This document shows, piece by piece, positions 22,305 through 59,722 of a DNA stretch of 64,000 nucleotides. The notes under the pieces were generated by a model, which worked only from the letters and a program-made list of their open reading frames with translations, was not told where the DNA came from and did no database searches. The stretch is taken from positions 272,501 to 336,500 of the forward strand of contig CAJNDS010000058.1 in assembly GCA_905221605.1 (NCBI GenBank). Reading direction: 5' to 3'. The stretch comes from Symbiodinium natans (lineage: Eukaryota; Sar; Dinophyceae; Suessiales; Symbiodiniaceae). The translations under genes and the position numbers were made by a program. The stretch's first letter is position 1. Every line of letters starts with the position of its first letter.

Positions 22305-23148
22305 CCATGTCGCTGGCTCGGAAGAAGCTGCCCTGATACAAAGTCACCGAGTGGGCAAGCAGCATGGCGCAAAGAGCAAGAAGGTGCCAAAGAATTCTGC
22401 TTTGCTGGTAATAGACATGCAGAATGATTTCATAAGTGGGACGTTGCCCGTGGCTGGTGCAGAGTCCATTATCCCGACCATCAACAACCTCACTGCGTTA
22501 GATTCGTGGGAGGTTGTTGCTTTCACTACCGATTATCACCCTGCCAACCACCTCTCATTTGCTTCCAACAGTCCTTTCAACAAGCAGCCGTTCATGTCCG
22601 TCAACGTTTCTTACACCGACTATCAGAAGGTTTGCGGGGAAGCGTACAAGCCAATTTACAAAGAATCTGCAGCTGGAAACTGTACGGCCAACGATGTGGA
22701 GGTCCAGTTTTCGCAGGAACTTTGGCCGGACCATTGCATTCAGGGCACCTGGGGGCAACAGATCCATGACGATGTCCTAGTACCCAGCAGCGCTTTCATC
22801 ATTCGGAAAGGGATTACGACCGTCGTCGACAGCTATGGGGCCTTCACGAACAATTATGGCATGTATGTGACCGACAAAAACCCTGAGATCATCAAACGGA
22901 TCGAAGAGAACTCTTTAGCAACCTCGCTCAAAAGGCGTGCCATTCAGCATGTTTACGTGGCTGGTCTGGCCCTGGATTATTGTGTTAAATACACCACGCT
23001 GCAGGCCTTAAGTCGAGACTACAAGACCTACGTCGTCATTGATGCAACAAAACCTGTGGCTCAGAGTACAGGTACGGAAGCCGTGCACACTGTCACAGCT
23101 GCAGGCGCAACACTCGTCGAATCCTGTACAGTTTTTGGCACCTGTTGA
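22237..23148 (+). CDS. PNC1: Nicotinamidase (isochorismatase-fold amidohydrolase)
   Basis: Single-exon frame of 303 residues, nicotinamidase type (nicotinamide to nicotinate and ammonia, the first step of NAD salvage). Catalytic triad candidates: Asp60 in L-L-V-I-D-M-Q-N-D-F, Lys191 in I-I-R-K-G and Cys249 in A-L-D-Y-C-V. Metal-site candidates: Asp99 and His101 in T-T-D-Y-H-P-A-N-H, and His166 in W-P-D-H-C-I-Q-G-T. The roughly 50-residue insertion between the metal motif and W-P-D-H-C is typical of several eukaryotic homologues. The first 50 residues precede the conserved fold and have no recognised domain. The true start could be the Met at residue 17 or lie in an upstream exon. No break is seen. 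Confidence 0.9.
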   Translation: MRVFSSILPTYTNHGSMCIQGIDHVAGSEEAALIQSHRVGKQHGAKSKKVPKNSALLVIDMQNDFISGTLPVAGAESIIPTINNLTALDSWEVVAFTTDYHPANHLSFASNSPFNKQPFMSVNVSYTDYQKVCGEAYKPIYKESAAGNCTANDVEVQFSQELWPDHCIQGTWGQQIHDDVLVPSSAFIIRKGITTVVDSYGAFTNNYGMYVTDKNPEIIKRIEENSLATSLKRRAIQHVYVAGLALDYCVKYTTLQALSRDYKTYVVIDATKPVAQSTGTEAVHTVTAAGATLVESCTVFGTC

Positions 23149-24490
23149 AGGTGCTTCTTCTCACACTTCGGCAAGCTGACAAGCTGTCGGTGGTTTTGCG
23201 ATTTGCTCGGCCAAGTTGCCAAACATGTGCGATGCCATTTGTGGTAGCCTTGGCCAAGGCAGAGGTTCGATTCATAGGCTGAATCGAATCGAGATCTCGA
23301 AATGTGGCTCCATTAGAAAGTTGGAGTCTTAGTTGCAAAAGCGGAAAGCCAGAAGCGCTAAAAAGAAGCATCGGTTCTTTGTGTGAAGGCCTGTGGGTCA
23401 GATCTCGTCAAGTAAGAGTTTGGGAATGCTAGAGGGGTGTGTTTAGTGTTGAAAGTTGTTGCACAGTGGGAGCCGGCGAAAGCTCTAGGTTGCTTCTGTC
23501 TGCTTGAGACTTTAGGCCGGCAACGCCGAGCTTGAGCTTGACTCTCAATTGTCCGACGAATTTGGCTCCGTAGTTGGGGGGACGGCGTCATGTGCGCTGA
23601 TCCACGTCCCTCCCTTGCGAAAGTCCTTACCTAGGCGATGACCTCGGAAGACTTTGGCACAATATACTGATTGTGTCACCTTAAGTTTCCTGTCCTGTTT
23701 GGGCTCTCCACCTGCAGGTTACCACACCGGTCATTTGCTTGATAGCTATCCGCGTGCTGGCAACCTTTTTATCCACGTTTCGCGTGGCTATAATGCGCCC
23801 CCTGTCATGTTACTTGGAAGTGCCGTGCACGACCGTGCTCGACGGAATTCGTTGCCAGGAAGCTTGCGGTCTCCTTTGTTCTCTTCCTGGCGCCAGCGCT
23901 GGCGTTCAAAGGTCTTGGCCTGATGTCTTTTTCGGCTTGGGGTTTCGAGTTTTGTTGTGAGCTGGTACGTTGCATGGTGCTGCATTGGGACTTGTGCCTC
24001 GGAACGTGCCACAGAGCGAGTTCAACATGTGCACGTGTACTTGCCCGTAGTCTTTACAGACCTGGCGTGATTTGCTTCTCCATATTTGCACCCCGCGCAC
24101 GTTGGAGAAATTCTTGCACCAGGCAGTCGGCGCCATGCAGGAGAAGCTTCGATGGTCAGCGCCTCGGAGCGTGTCGAAGTCAGCTCTGCAGGTACAGTTC
24201 TCAAGGCTGTCTCGAAAGGAAGCTTACTGAATCTTTGGCTCAGGAGCTCCCAATTTCCAGAAGTTCTGACACTTTTTTGCAACTAGCGCCGGCACCTCAG
24301 AACTTTTCAGAACCTTTCAAAGCCTTCACTTGCAGCGGCTTGCCTGAAACGGGGGTCGGCTTCGGACCGGTGCTGTTGAAGGTCAGACCGGCTCACCCTC
24401 AGTAGTGATGGCGCAAGCGGGCGCCACAAGGACCCACTGCTTCTTTTGCCTTCCTTTCGTGTGGTGACGTGGCAATGTTTGACGACGTGA
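23149..24490. other. Intergenic region after nicotinamidase
   Basis: No convincing protein. It holds one copy of a dispersed 175-bp element (listed separately) and nothing else I can name. Confidence 0.4.
23748..23915. repeat. Dispersed element, copy A
   Basis: Shares phrases in the same order with 52868-53022: atccgcgtgctggc; aatgc followed by cccct and g-ca; tgcca-ggaagcttgc; and cttcctggcgccagcgctgg or its close variant. The end is a self-complementary tggcgccagcgctggcg-type sequence. Possibly a short non-autonomous mobile element. Confidence 0.55.
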
Positions 24491-24600
24491 GCCCGTGCAG
24501 ATCGGCGGCCAATTCCACGAAGACCGGATGAAGGAGCTGCAGAAAGTCAAGCATGTCCAGAGCTCAATTTTTTCCATCCTGTCTGTGTTGGCATACTGGA

Positions 24601-24899
24601 GAGCTACCGCCCGATGCCAAGGCTCTTATAGAAATGGCTCGCCAAGAGGGCACTGACAGAGCTGTCCCAGCGGGAAAGAGTATGGACTTCTACATGTCTA
24701 CGGCCCCTCGAGTCATAGTGGGATGGGCCGAATGAGTAGGGCGAGTAGGGTTGTGGCAAGAGAATTCTTAGGACAGCAGCTTCTTTGCTCGACCCTCCAG
24801 GTTGTTGAGATGATTAATACTACCATGCGATCGTCACTCGGTGAGCAGCATGAAGCTGACAAGGCCATTGACAAGCTCCCAGCTCCCCCCGCTGTGCAG
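24601..24899 (+). other. Two candidate exons (24601-24735, 24801-24899)
   Basis: 24601-24732 encodes an acidic/Ala-rich stretch starting E-L-P-P-D-A-K-A-L-I-E-M and ending W-A-E before a stop. 24801-24899 follows a ccag acceptor and encodes V-V-E-M-I-N-T-T-M-R-S-S-L with a charged tail. Composition is clearly more protein-like than the other frames. No family was recognised. They may be 5' exons of the giant CCP-like gene or of a separate gene. Confidence 0.35.
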
Positions 24900-26118
24900 G
24901 ATTTTTGTTGCTCTGTTGTCGTTGCTAGGCCGTCATGGCACTCGGCATTAAACAGTTCGACACCTGCCTCTCGACACTGTCGTCAGGCACCATCTTGATT
25001 CCGAGGACTGTGTCGCTGTGTGTACTTTCACTGCTTGGGGTGCTTGCAGGCCTTTCCTGGCCTAACGCAGTTTGGTTCTCAGGGCTGGTGTTCCCATGTT
25101 GCAGCATTGTCACCATGCCATTGTCACCATGCCCTTCCTGTCACCACATGCGAACATATCTGCTTGCTTCTGCTGCCTTGCTTCTGCTGCTACCTAGATT
25201 CTCGTTGGTGGCAGCTTTGCTGGAGAAGCCTACAGTGACCTCGCTGCAGCTTTGATGCTGAACTTGGATGAATTCTCTGTTCCAGTTCTGCGCCTGCTGG
25301 GCTAGGTGGTCTTGACATTGACAAGAAGGCTCACAATGACTGCCGCCAGACGCAGGCATCATGAAACATGCCCGTGTTGCTTCGAGCAGTGCTTGCGTGC
25401 TTTGTTTTGCTGGATTGCTACATGCACGCTGAGCAAACGTAGCACCTTACATTGGACGGCGGGGGGGCGGGGCGGCTCTTCTTGTCGCGCCCACGCAGCA
25501 GGTGGAAGAAGCAAAGGGCATTTTCCTCACGGAACACAAGCTCAAACCAGGGTTGACAGTCGCGGTTTCACAGAGAGCCACTTCGGGAGGATGCACAAAA
25601 GGCAGAAAGTGATGCCAGGACCAGCACCAGAATGCATTTAGATTGTCAAGACACAGGTGGCTGTGGAGGTTTGGGTTAAGGGTCTGCAGTTTTGCAGTCT
25701 TATTCGTGTGATTCCGCGGCGCGAATGGGGGGGAAGGAAGTCCCCAAAAACACTGTCGCCCTGGCATCTTCAGCTAGAACACTGAGTGAAGAAGGCTAGG
25801 CCGGAGGCACAACAAAAAGAGTGCGCAGCGCACGCCCAAAACAGTCGCAGCAGCTAGCCGCAGCTTGCATCGAGCGTGCTTTGCCTCGCCTAAGCACACT
25901 TTCCCGACCTCGAACTTGAGCAGCAGCCCCTGTGTCATCGTTCGTGACGTCGCAGAACGACAAGAAGCTGCTGTACGACACGTGCGTCGACGACGAGAGG
26001 ATGAGGTGCCAGCCCTGCTGCGGAGGTTTTCAATCAGGAGCTGCAACTTCCGCAGTTTTTTCTCTGACTTCGTGCAGCTGGGAGCGGGGCGTTTGTTTGT
26101 GCTTACTGTGCTCTTGAG

Positions 26119-27174
26119 GTGGGAGGCTGTCAAGGCTGCCTGCGACGACAACTTCACAAAGTTCTACAGCTCCGTGTCGGCAGCCAAGCCGATCAGACCT
26201 TCGCTTTGCACTGCCTCGAGCTCTGCCTCGAGCTCTGCCTCGAGCTCTGCTTTGGGCTCTGAGCTGAGGTCTTCCAAGTCGACAGGTGCATGGCTCGGGG
26301 CTCAGTCGGGCAGAGACCGGCGTGTAGCACGGGCGTGTAGCACGGGCGTGTAGCACGGGCGTGTAGCACGTCTGCTCTCGTGCTCAAGGCAGAAGCAGTG
26401 TGACAGTCAGCTCGAGATTTTCGCCAATACAGCCGACACCTCAGCAAGGGAGGTTTCACCTTTACGCCAACTTTGCTTAAAATTTCGCAACCCCATCCCT
26501 GGCACCGAGGCTCCGGACGCCGATCCGTCTGGTTTGGTGGACCTCGGAGACCAGGAGCCCAAGAACATCCAAGATCCCCAAGCGGAGCTTCTGCTGTGAC
26601 TGTCTGTGTATCGGATTCTTGTAGACTTTCAAGGACACGGAGGGCTACCTCCTTGCCTTGGGCTTTGGAAAGACTAGACATGGCAAGTCCAAAACGACAT
26701 GAAAGAACAGGGAGGCATCATGAGACACACCGAGGCCCAATTCAATTTCTGGGACAAGAAGCTTGAGGCCTACTTGACTGCGGAGGCCGGTGCCCTCGAC
26801 TGTTGTACTTCGTGCACCTCTTGTACCTCTTGCCATTACATTCTTTAGAGAAAGAACCAGAGGCCCTTTGCAAGAAGGCCACGGCAAAGGCCGAGGCCAC
26901 CCCGAGCGAGCAATTGGGGGAGCTGTCTCAGGATTGAGTTGTCGGGTCCGGGCTTTGTGGAGAGGCCGAGAAAGCCGATTGCAGCTCGAAGCTCGAGGCA
27001 GCATTCGTTTGGATTCATGTGTTTGAGGATTTTGCGATGATTGTTGAACCTCGTCGCGAGGATTTCTTCAACATCTCCAAGCAGTGCGATGCTCTGCAGG
27101 ACCTTCGACCGCCCAAAAAACCCCAGCTCAGCTTCTGGAGTTCCAGCGCCTGCAAGCATTCTCCCTGTAGCTAA
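26119..27174 (+). other. Five candidate exons of an unidentified gene
   Basis: Coding-like pieces lie at about 26119-26200 (after cttgag|g; W-E-A-V-K-A-A-C-D-D-N-F), 26489-26599 (acidic, Pro/Asp/Glu-rich), 26729-26788 (F-W-D-K-K-L-E-A-Y-L), 26849-26937 (after ctttag; Ala/Glu/Lys-rich) and 27037-27174 (M-I-V-E-P-R-R-E-D-F-F). They are charged and probably helical. Two small arrays lie among them: a 12-bp ctcgagctctgc repeat at 26213-26255 and a 13-bp gtgtagcacgggc repeat, four copies, at 26319-26370. Joining order and frame cannot be settled by eye. Confidence 0.35.
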
Positions 27175-28513
27175 ACCCTGTTTTTTGTCCCAGGAACCTT
27201 TCGTGCCATGTTAGTTTCGTGTTGCGAGCGCTTGCAAGGACAGCCTGGATGGTTTGGCATGTCTGAGTCCTATGGTCCTACAATGTCTTGCATAGCTGAC
27301 AAGAGAGGTGTGAGGCTGAAATGTTCAAGGTCAGCAGGCCTTGGCCAGACATACCAAGTGCTCTGACTACGACACGTGCCTCCGGCACTGGTTATGTCCT
27401 AGGACTCTAGACGCTTTGAGACGGACTCTCGGCCAAACCGCTTGATGGGCCTTGTATATGTCTCGCAGGTGCTTCGCAGCCGCAGAATCGTCCTGGACAG
27501 CTTTCCTCCTTGATAACATCTGCAAACACACGTTCCTCACACCATCTTCACACGTGCTTCACAGATGCAAACTCAGGGCTGCTTTCAGTGTCGTGCTGTC
27601 CAGGAAAACGATGAAGCAGAGTATGTGCGGCAGCTCTGGGAAGGAAGGGGCCATGCCCTCAGTATTGCCATTCGGAACTTTGGAGGTCCCGTGTTCGAGT
27701 CATTTCAATACTATCATACAGTTGGAAGCTTCGCAGGTCCTGCAAGAGGAGCAGATCATGATCGAGCAGTCCCGGACTTGCTTGAAGTTGGCAAGTAAGT
27801 CAAGTGCTGTGTACTGCTGTTCCTTTATCCTGGCATGCAGCGCCGGCTTTCTCTCGGGCATGGCATGTCAGCCCAGGATTGAATGCATCCTGTCCTCCGT
27901 TACAAAGCCGGATAGCACTACAGAAGTCGCAAAGCAGCGGGCCCAGCATTCAACACAGTAACGCAACACAGGCTGCAGGTATCATTCCTTGGCTGCTGCC
28001 TTCTCCAGGTGTCTCAACAATCCTCCAAAGCGTCCGCTGCCTGAAACACGAGACATGCTGGTGTGAATATGTCTCATTGGTGTCAGAGACGCAGGCAGCC
28101 ACACGCTACTCTTTCCACAGTGTTCTGAGGAGGGGCCTGTGCATGCGGTGCACTGTCTGTTTCGATCACTTTGAAAACCCGACTGCTTGGGCTTGTCTAG
28201 GCCGTGCCGGCCAAGAACGACATCCAAAACTGTGGCAACCACTTGAAGCCTGCCGACGATGCGGACATGCCTGGTACCAAGCCTTATGCGCGGATCTTAG
28301 AATGCTTTTGCGACCTATCTCAAGTGTTTGAGTTGTAGTTCGAGATGTTTCTCCAAAAGTTGCCGAGTGAGAAGTGCTCTCAGGTAGAGAAGTACTACAC
28401 AGGCCCTGAGTCGAGCCCGACCGGCTACCCGCTGCCAGCGGTGAGCGAGCACGAAGACTCAAACCACGCCCCTCCGGTGGATGTGAAGGTGGGGGATGTG
28501 GGTACCGTTAAAC

Positions 28514-28668
28514 GGGATCAAAGCTACTTCTGCAGTGGCAGCAGGCCTGCGTGGCAACTTGCTGTACAAAGCCGCCGGCCTGATTCTCAGCTCAGAGAAA
28601 GGCAGCCAAGCTCGCGCAACGTATTTTGAGTTGAGCTCGTCGCAGGCAGCTGCCAACAACGCCCGTGG
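28514..28668 (+). other. Candidate Ala-rich exon
   Basis: Encodes I-K-A-T-S-A-V-A-A-G-L-R-G-N-L-L-Y and continues with a Lys/Gln/Ala-rich helical stretch ending A-A-A-N-N-A-R. Its style matches the Ala-rich start of the large exon at 30456, supporting the idea that it belongs to the same gene. Confidence 0.4.
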
Positions 28669-29098
28669 TTTGGACAAGCGCCCCCAGGTCTCACCCCATC
28701 CTTCTTTACCCGCTGCAGTCAATGCCGCAGCTTTCAGGACTGCGGCTCTTGTGGTGGGTTGCCCTGCAAGTACTGTGATTCAGAGGCATCTGCTCTAGTG
28801 GTTTCTGTGTGTCACAGAATGTTCTGGCATGTTCTGGTGGACCGTGATGTGCGACTTGCTGCAGGGCTGCTGTTCAACCCAATCAGACGGTGGACAATGC
28901 AAGAAAAAGAATCCGTACGCGGCCGTTACGTGCAAGGCGGGGATGGGGGGGTGGAGGAGGGCTCACAAAGAAGTCCACTGCCGTGTGTGAGCTGCATGCC
29001 GCCTTGTTCAGGATGAACGCCAGGCCTGCGATTCGCAGTGGGCTAGCTCTCCAAACATCTCAGTTGTTCTCAAATGCAATCTCTTCTTTCATCTACAG

Positions 29099-29790
29099 GA
29101 TGCAAGCGAAGCCAACGCAACGAACGTCACGATGCAGGCCACTTCGCAAGCAATGTTGGGTTGAGTCGTTTGTTGGGGTCTTAGCTCTCCAGCTCAGGTC
29201 CGTGTGGCGGCCATTGAGGCTGCGCTCATGGCCAAGCAGCGGGGCGAGATCCCCCGAGACCAGGCCGCTATAGCACCCGTGAAAGGAGCTGCGGAGCTGC
29301 GGAGCTGCGGCTCTTCCTCAGAAGTCTCGTCGCAGTTTTTGTCTCGTCTTCCGCGCCCCTTTTGCCTCATGCAGTCGATTGCTCTGTTTCTCGAGCTGCC
29401 TCCTATGCCGAGAGTGGAGATATTTTGAAAAAAGGCGAGTCACACAGGGATTTGCGACGAGCTGAATCAAGGGCGTGTGGCTTCAAGCGAGGCCAACAAG
29501 ATCTTAGGGCAACTGGTTGCCCTCCAGCAGGCAAAGAGCTTGTCGGATACAAGCGAAAACATTGAAGCAACAAGTGCAACAGATCAACTTAAACACGACA
29601 AAGATCAGAGACAGCCAGGACCTGTCAATCCTTCCAGGCTGCATTTGATTGGTGTTCTTGTCAGGACCCCAATGCTGAGGAGATTAAGGCCAAGGTGAGA
29701 GACCTTGTCGCCGAGATTGAGGCTGAGAAAGAAAACGTGGAGGTTTTCCACAGGATGATCCGTGACAAATGCGTGGGATGGGAGTACCTG
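29099..29790 (+). other. Four candidate short exons before the large exon
   Basis: 29099-29159 (after ctacag; D-A-S-E-A-N-A-T-N), 29198-29276 (after ctcag; V-R-V-A-A-I-E-A-A-L-M-A-K), about 29455-29545 (I-C-D-E-L-N-Q-G-R-V, then Ala/Leu/Gln-rich) and about 29664-29790 (D-P-N-A-E-E-I-K-A-K-V-R-D-L, then V-F-H-R-M-I-R-D-K). All are helical in character. The last has an inverted partner at 29888-30085. Confidence 0.4.
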
Positions 29791-30085
29791 GAGCTCATGA
29801 ACAGGCACGTTAGCTTTAAACGAGCCCTTGCAGCTTGCCATGGTGCACTCCCCGACACAAGTCTGCAGAAGGTCGAGGTTCCTCTCGTGGGAGTACACCA
29901 TGGCAACGGGGGGCAGCTCGTTTAAAGCTAACGTGCCTGGGTGATTCTGTCTTCCAGGTGCTCCCATCCCACGCATTTGTCAGGGATCGCCCTGTCGAAG
30001 ACCTCCACGAGTCTCTTTTTCTGCCTCAATCTCGGCGACACGGTCTCTCACCTTGTCCTTAATCTCCTCAGTGTCGGGATCCGTG
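29662..30085. repeat. Inverted duplication of an exon (190-bp-arm hairpin)
   Basis: Left arm 29662-29852 and right arm 29888-30085 are reverse complements over most of their length, with a loop of about 35 bases. Matching phrases include aaatgcgtgggatgggag with ctcccatcccacgcatttgt, and cacgttagctttaaacgag with ctcgtttaaagctaacgtg. In the right arm, read in reverse, the coding frame has an extra base, so it is a decayed antisense copy. Confidence 0.85.
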
Positions 30086-30428
30086 AGACTCCGAGTTGTA
30101 CCGTTCAGAAGCTAGAGATTTTCTGATCTCGCTCTTCGGAGAGACCTTCGGCATGACAGTGGAGCAATTCCGTGCCGAAGAGGTGGTAAGAAAACAGTCA
30201 TCAACCAATGGCCCAAAGTTTGTCTCGTCCGTCTTCAGCGATGATGCGCAAAGACACTGTACAGACTCCCCACCTGTGTCATCAATATGACATCTAGACG
30301 CAACAGACCGCATTGGCTGCTCTTGCAAAAGGTTAAGCATGCTGAGCTGCATGCGGCACTCTTGTAGAAACATCCTTGTGTCATGACGATGTCGTTGTTT
30401 TTTCTGCGCAAAGAGTCATTGTGCATTC

Positions 30429-56562
<26,134 letters not shown>

Positions 56563-57185
56563 GGCTGAAAGATCCAGCTTCAATTGAGCGGCGCAGATGC
56601 TGAGAAGTTTGATCGACGCAACCCTTGTTGCCGAAAAGAAAGGCCAGCGCCTTCGAACAAACCCAAGGCCTACGACCCACTTCTTCGTGATCTACTGTAG
56701 TGTCATCATATAGCAACAGACAGGCCGCGGTGCTCGAACGGGGATTTGATTTGACGACTCAATTGCTGGGGGTCAACAGTAGGTCTTTCTGCATGCCGTT
56801 CATGCTCGAGTCTGTTGCTACAGACAATGCATCTTCAAAGGCTCAAAGAAGTGGATTTCAAGACTCAAGATGCTCAGTCACCCTCACAAGACCTCACTCC
56901 AACCCTATGAACTCTCAGAACTCTCCAGCTTAAATGTTTCGTAGGCTTTTCTTAGGGAATGCCTTGCAGCACGATCCTTTGGAGTAGGTTGGTATCCTTT
57001 CAAAGTGTTCAAGCCCGCTGACATTGAAGAACAGCTACAGCAGCTACAGTTAGCAGGGCTGCCAGCTGCGCAAAGCATGACGCAGCTTCCAATGCAGCCT
57101 GAACCTTACGCTGAAGCTTCAACCGCAAGAAAACCATCCGAACGACCACCCCAAAAGCCAGGCAAGCCGGCGTCTGCTTGGGCTG
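56563..57185 (+). other. 3' flank with one candidate exon
   Basis: 57005-57208 encodes A-D-I-E-E-Q-L-Q-Q-L-Q-L-A-G-L-P and a Pro/Lys-rich tail that runs into the decamer repeat. The Gln/Leu-rich part is coding-like. No family was recognised. Confidence 0.3.
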
Positions 57186-57341
57186 TGAAGCAATGTGAAG
57201 CAATGTGAAGCAATGTGAAGCAATGTGAAGCAATGTGAAGCAATGTGAAGCAATGTGAAGCAATGTGAAGCAATGTGAAGCAATGTGAAGCAATGTGAAG
57301 CAATGTGAAGCAATGTGAAGCAATGTGAAGCAATGTGAAGC
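57186..57341. repeat. Near-perfect 10-bp tandem repeat, about 15 copies
   Basis: gaagcaatgt repeated without visible mismatches. Because the period is not a multiple of three, all three minus frames stay open and give the same ten-residue peptide repeat; this is not evidence of a gene. Confidence 0.95.
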
Positions 57342-57860
57342 AAGAAGCGCTCGACCCTCCTCAACAGCCCACCTGCAGTCCTGTGATCTGAGGCCGCAAG
57401 CTGGGTAGAGATGAGCGGTGCAGACGCTGGCGCCGGCACCTGGCTGAGAAATCTGAGTTCTGAGATGTTGCGAATCCTCGCGACTCGTGCGAATCCTTGC
57501 GTGTCTGGCCATCTGACTTTGTTTCGAGAAGACTTTGCAGACCGTTGTAGGCCCAAGTTCTTTCTTCGGTAATTCGTGCCTCAAGCTAGAGCGGGTAAAA
57601 GGCAGAAGAATGCAGAAGATCGAGAGCGCAGGCCAAAAGTCGAGAAATTCTGAGGCAGTCACTTCCCGTCATTCTTTTTCCCTTTAGTCGGGCATTTCCG
57701 GTGTCCGCAGCAGAGAGAAGACATCGTTGGCATCATCACGAAAGCTAGCTCCTTGGAGCTCGCGAGAGTTTGTCGTTTACAAGAATTCTCTCTAGTGTTC
57801 AGCTGGGTCAAGAAGCGACTCCGACCCTTAAGTGGTCTGAAAATCAAAGAGATAAAGGGC
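57342..57860. other. No gene recognised
   Basis: Open frames of 60-215 residues cross this stretch on both strands, but the longer ones are extended by the decamer repeat. Nothing recognisable. Confidence 0.35.
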
Positions 57861-57863
57861 TGT

Positions 57864-58022
57864 GGAGGGGGGGGGGGGCCCCCCCCTCCCCCCCTTATAG
57901 GATTGACAAAATCAATCTTAAGGTGTCCCCCCCCCCCCCCCCTTTCAGGGTCGCCTTAATGGGGGGGGGGGGGGGCCCCCCCCCCCCCCTGTGGCCCCCC
58001 ACCCCCCCCCCCCCTTTTCAGG
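57864..58022. repeat. Second poly-G / poly-C tract
   Basis: Alternating runs of 8-14 G and C, including two g-then-c junctions able to fold as G:C hairpins, similar to 48866-48985. Confidence 0.8.
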
Positions 58023-59640
58023 CTTCCCCCTCCGTCTTGGTCAGGCCCTGTTGTCGAGCTGTAAGGCCCCGGGATGAGCATTCGAATCCGCAGCTTCCGA
58101 CAGCTCTTGACCGCTGCGTGTCCCATCATGTTTCGTTTTGCTTACACCGATTCGGCAGTCCCGTCCTGCTCGGCTGCGCTGCTGCGCCCGCACTTCTCCT
58201 GCCTGACTCGAAAAAAGCTTGCTTGTCAGCCGCATTTCTAGCTTTCGTGGCCCCGATCTCAAGTTGGTTGATCATGAGGTGTCCCTTCGGCAACGGCCGC
58301 GCCAGCGGCAGCGGCGGCCCTGCCTGGTGCCGTGCCTGCACCGCCCCATGAGGCCAAAGCAGGGCAGAGAGAGAGACGACAAAAGCCCTTGCGACGGATT
58401 CATTGCATCCAGGTTCGTTCTTTACCTTGAACCCTGAACTCGACGAAGCCCTTGAACCCAAATCCTGTCTCGCAGACGCTGACCACAGCCTCCGCTCCAC
58501 AGCTTGGGACCCAGCAGGGTCAACATGCCAAGGTTTCGGACAGGGGGTTTCGGGTTTAGCTTGACTGAGTACACCGGCAAATGGCGGGGAATCAAGGCCA
58601 CAGACGCAGTTGCCACGGCCGCAACAGGAACAGGGCATTCTTTTGTTACTTAAATGGTTTCTGCCGTCGATGTAGGGTCTGAGGTTCTTTGCGAGATTCG
58701 TACGGGGCTACTGTAATGCTTAAAGCGCGAGCGTTAGGGTTTAGTGGGTCAGGCATCGAGGGCTCGGCGTTGGGATCATGATAAAGCTACTTCGGCTGCG
58801 TCGCTCATAATCGTGTGCAACAGTTTCTGGCACCTAGAAAACCTACTCGTAGACACTTCCAACTCCATCAGGTCCCTGCCAGCCCTTCCAGAGGAGGCCG
58901 AAGCGGGCGACGGACGAAGGGAGGAGCTGCAAGCCGACCTCTTCAAGGGAGTTTGCCTGGGGGCTTCGGTGTGGATCCATTGGCCACCGTTTTGTATTGT
59001 TTTGTATCGTTTGCATTGTTTTGTATTGTTTTGTATTGCTATGTATTGATTTTTTTCATTGGTTTATGATGATTATTATTTTTTGTTAATGGTTTTTATT
59101 ATTTTGTTTTTATAAATTGTTTTGTATTGTTACGATTTGTTACGTATTGTGCTCTCCCTTCAGAGCTGAAGGTGTTTAGGGGAGTCCTGGCAGTCCTGGC
59201 TTGTCCTTGACTTCGGGGTTGAGGCTGTGTTGAGCGGCATGTTAAAGAGCTCTTCAAAGATTCGGGTGCATGACCGCAGTATCTTCGCAACTGCAGCTAG
59301 AGCCCAGCCAGCATTCTGAAGGAAGAAAGTCCAAGCTTGCAGGGCCGGTTGCAAATTCCTCAGCGTATCGTGATGGCAAAGCAACAAACCCAAGAGCAGG
59401 AGTCAGACTTGTTGCAATACTCGCAGACTCTGGGCCAGGGCCCCGGTTCAGAGTTATGTCGCGCGTCCACAGTCCACAGCATCAATTCCAAGGTATCGAT
59501 CTCACCCAGCACTCTGACTTGCTTTGGGTCGTCCAGGAGGCAGCTCAACAGTTAAAGGTGAGAGGGCATGACTTCAAATGACGCCAGACCGTCAAGCAGA
59601 ATAGTTTACAAGGCCCTTGCCAATGCCCGCGGGGACCCGG
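58023..59640. other. Mostly non-coding; T-rich ttttgtattg array
   Basis: 58985-59150 is T-rich with ttttgtattg repeated several times. 58525-58653 is a 42-codon frame containing F-S-L-T-E-Y-T, similar to the WW exon downstream (S-W-T-E-Y-T). 59345-59440 encodes a Gln/Glu-rich stretch that may be an exon. None is firmly supported. Confidence 0.3.
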
Positions 59641-59647
59641 GTGCCAG

Positions 59648-59722
59648 GCCTTCAATGCGCCACTGCCATTGAGCTGGACTGAGTACACCGACGACGAGGG
59701 CCGTGTTTACTTCTTCAACCAG
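59648..59722 (+). CDS. Candidate exon with the first half of a WW domain
   Basis: After gtgccag, 25 codons read A-F-N-A-P-L-P-L-S-W-T-E-Y and then D-D-E-G-R-V-Y-F-F-N-Q, ending before gctgcc (GC donor). L-P-x-x-W-x-E-x-x-D-x-x-G-R-x-Y-x-x-N is the hallmark of WW domains (binders of Pro-rich peptides); the second Trp would lie in the next exon. Neighbouring exons could not be identified with confidence; 60078-60180 (W-I-E-A-D-P-S-D-G) is a possibility. Confidence 0.5.

Noticed and set aside
57009-57662. Minus-strand frames with a ten-residue peptide repeat
   Set aside because: Artefact of the 10-bp tandem repeat, which keeps all three frames open.
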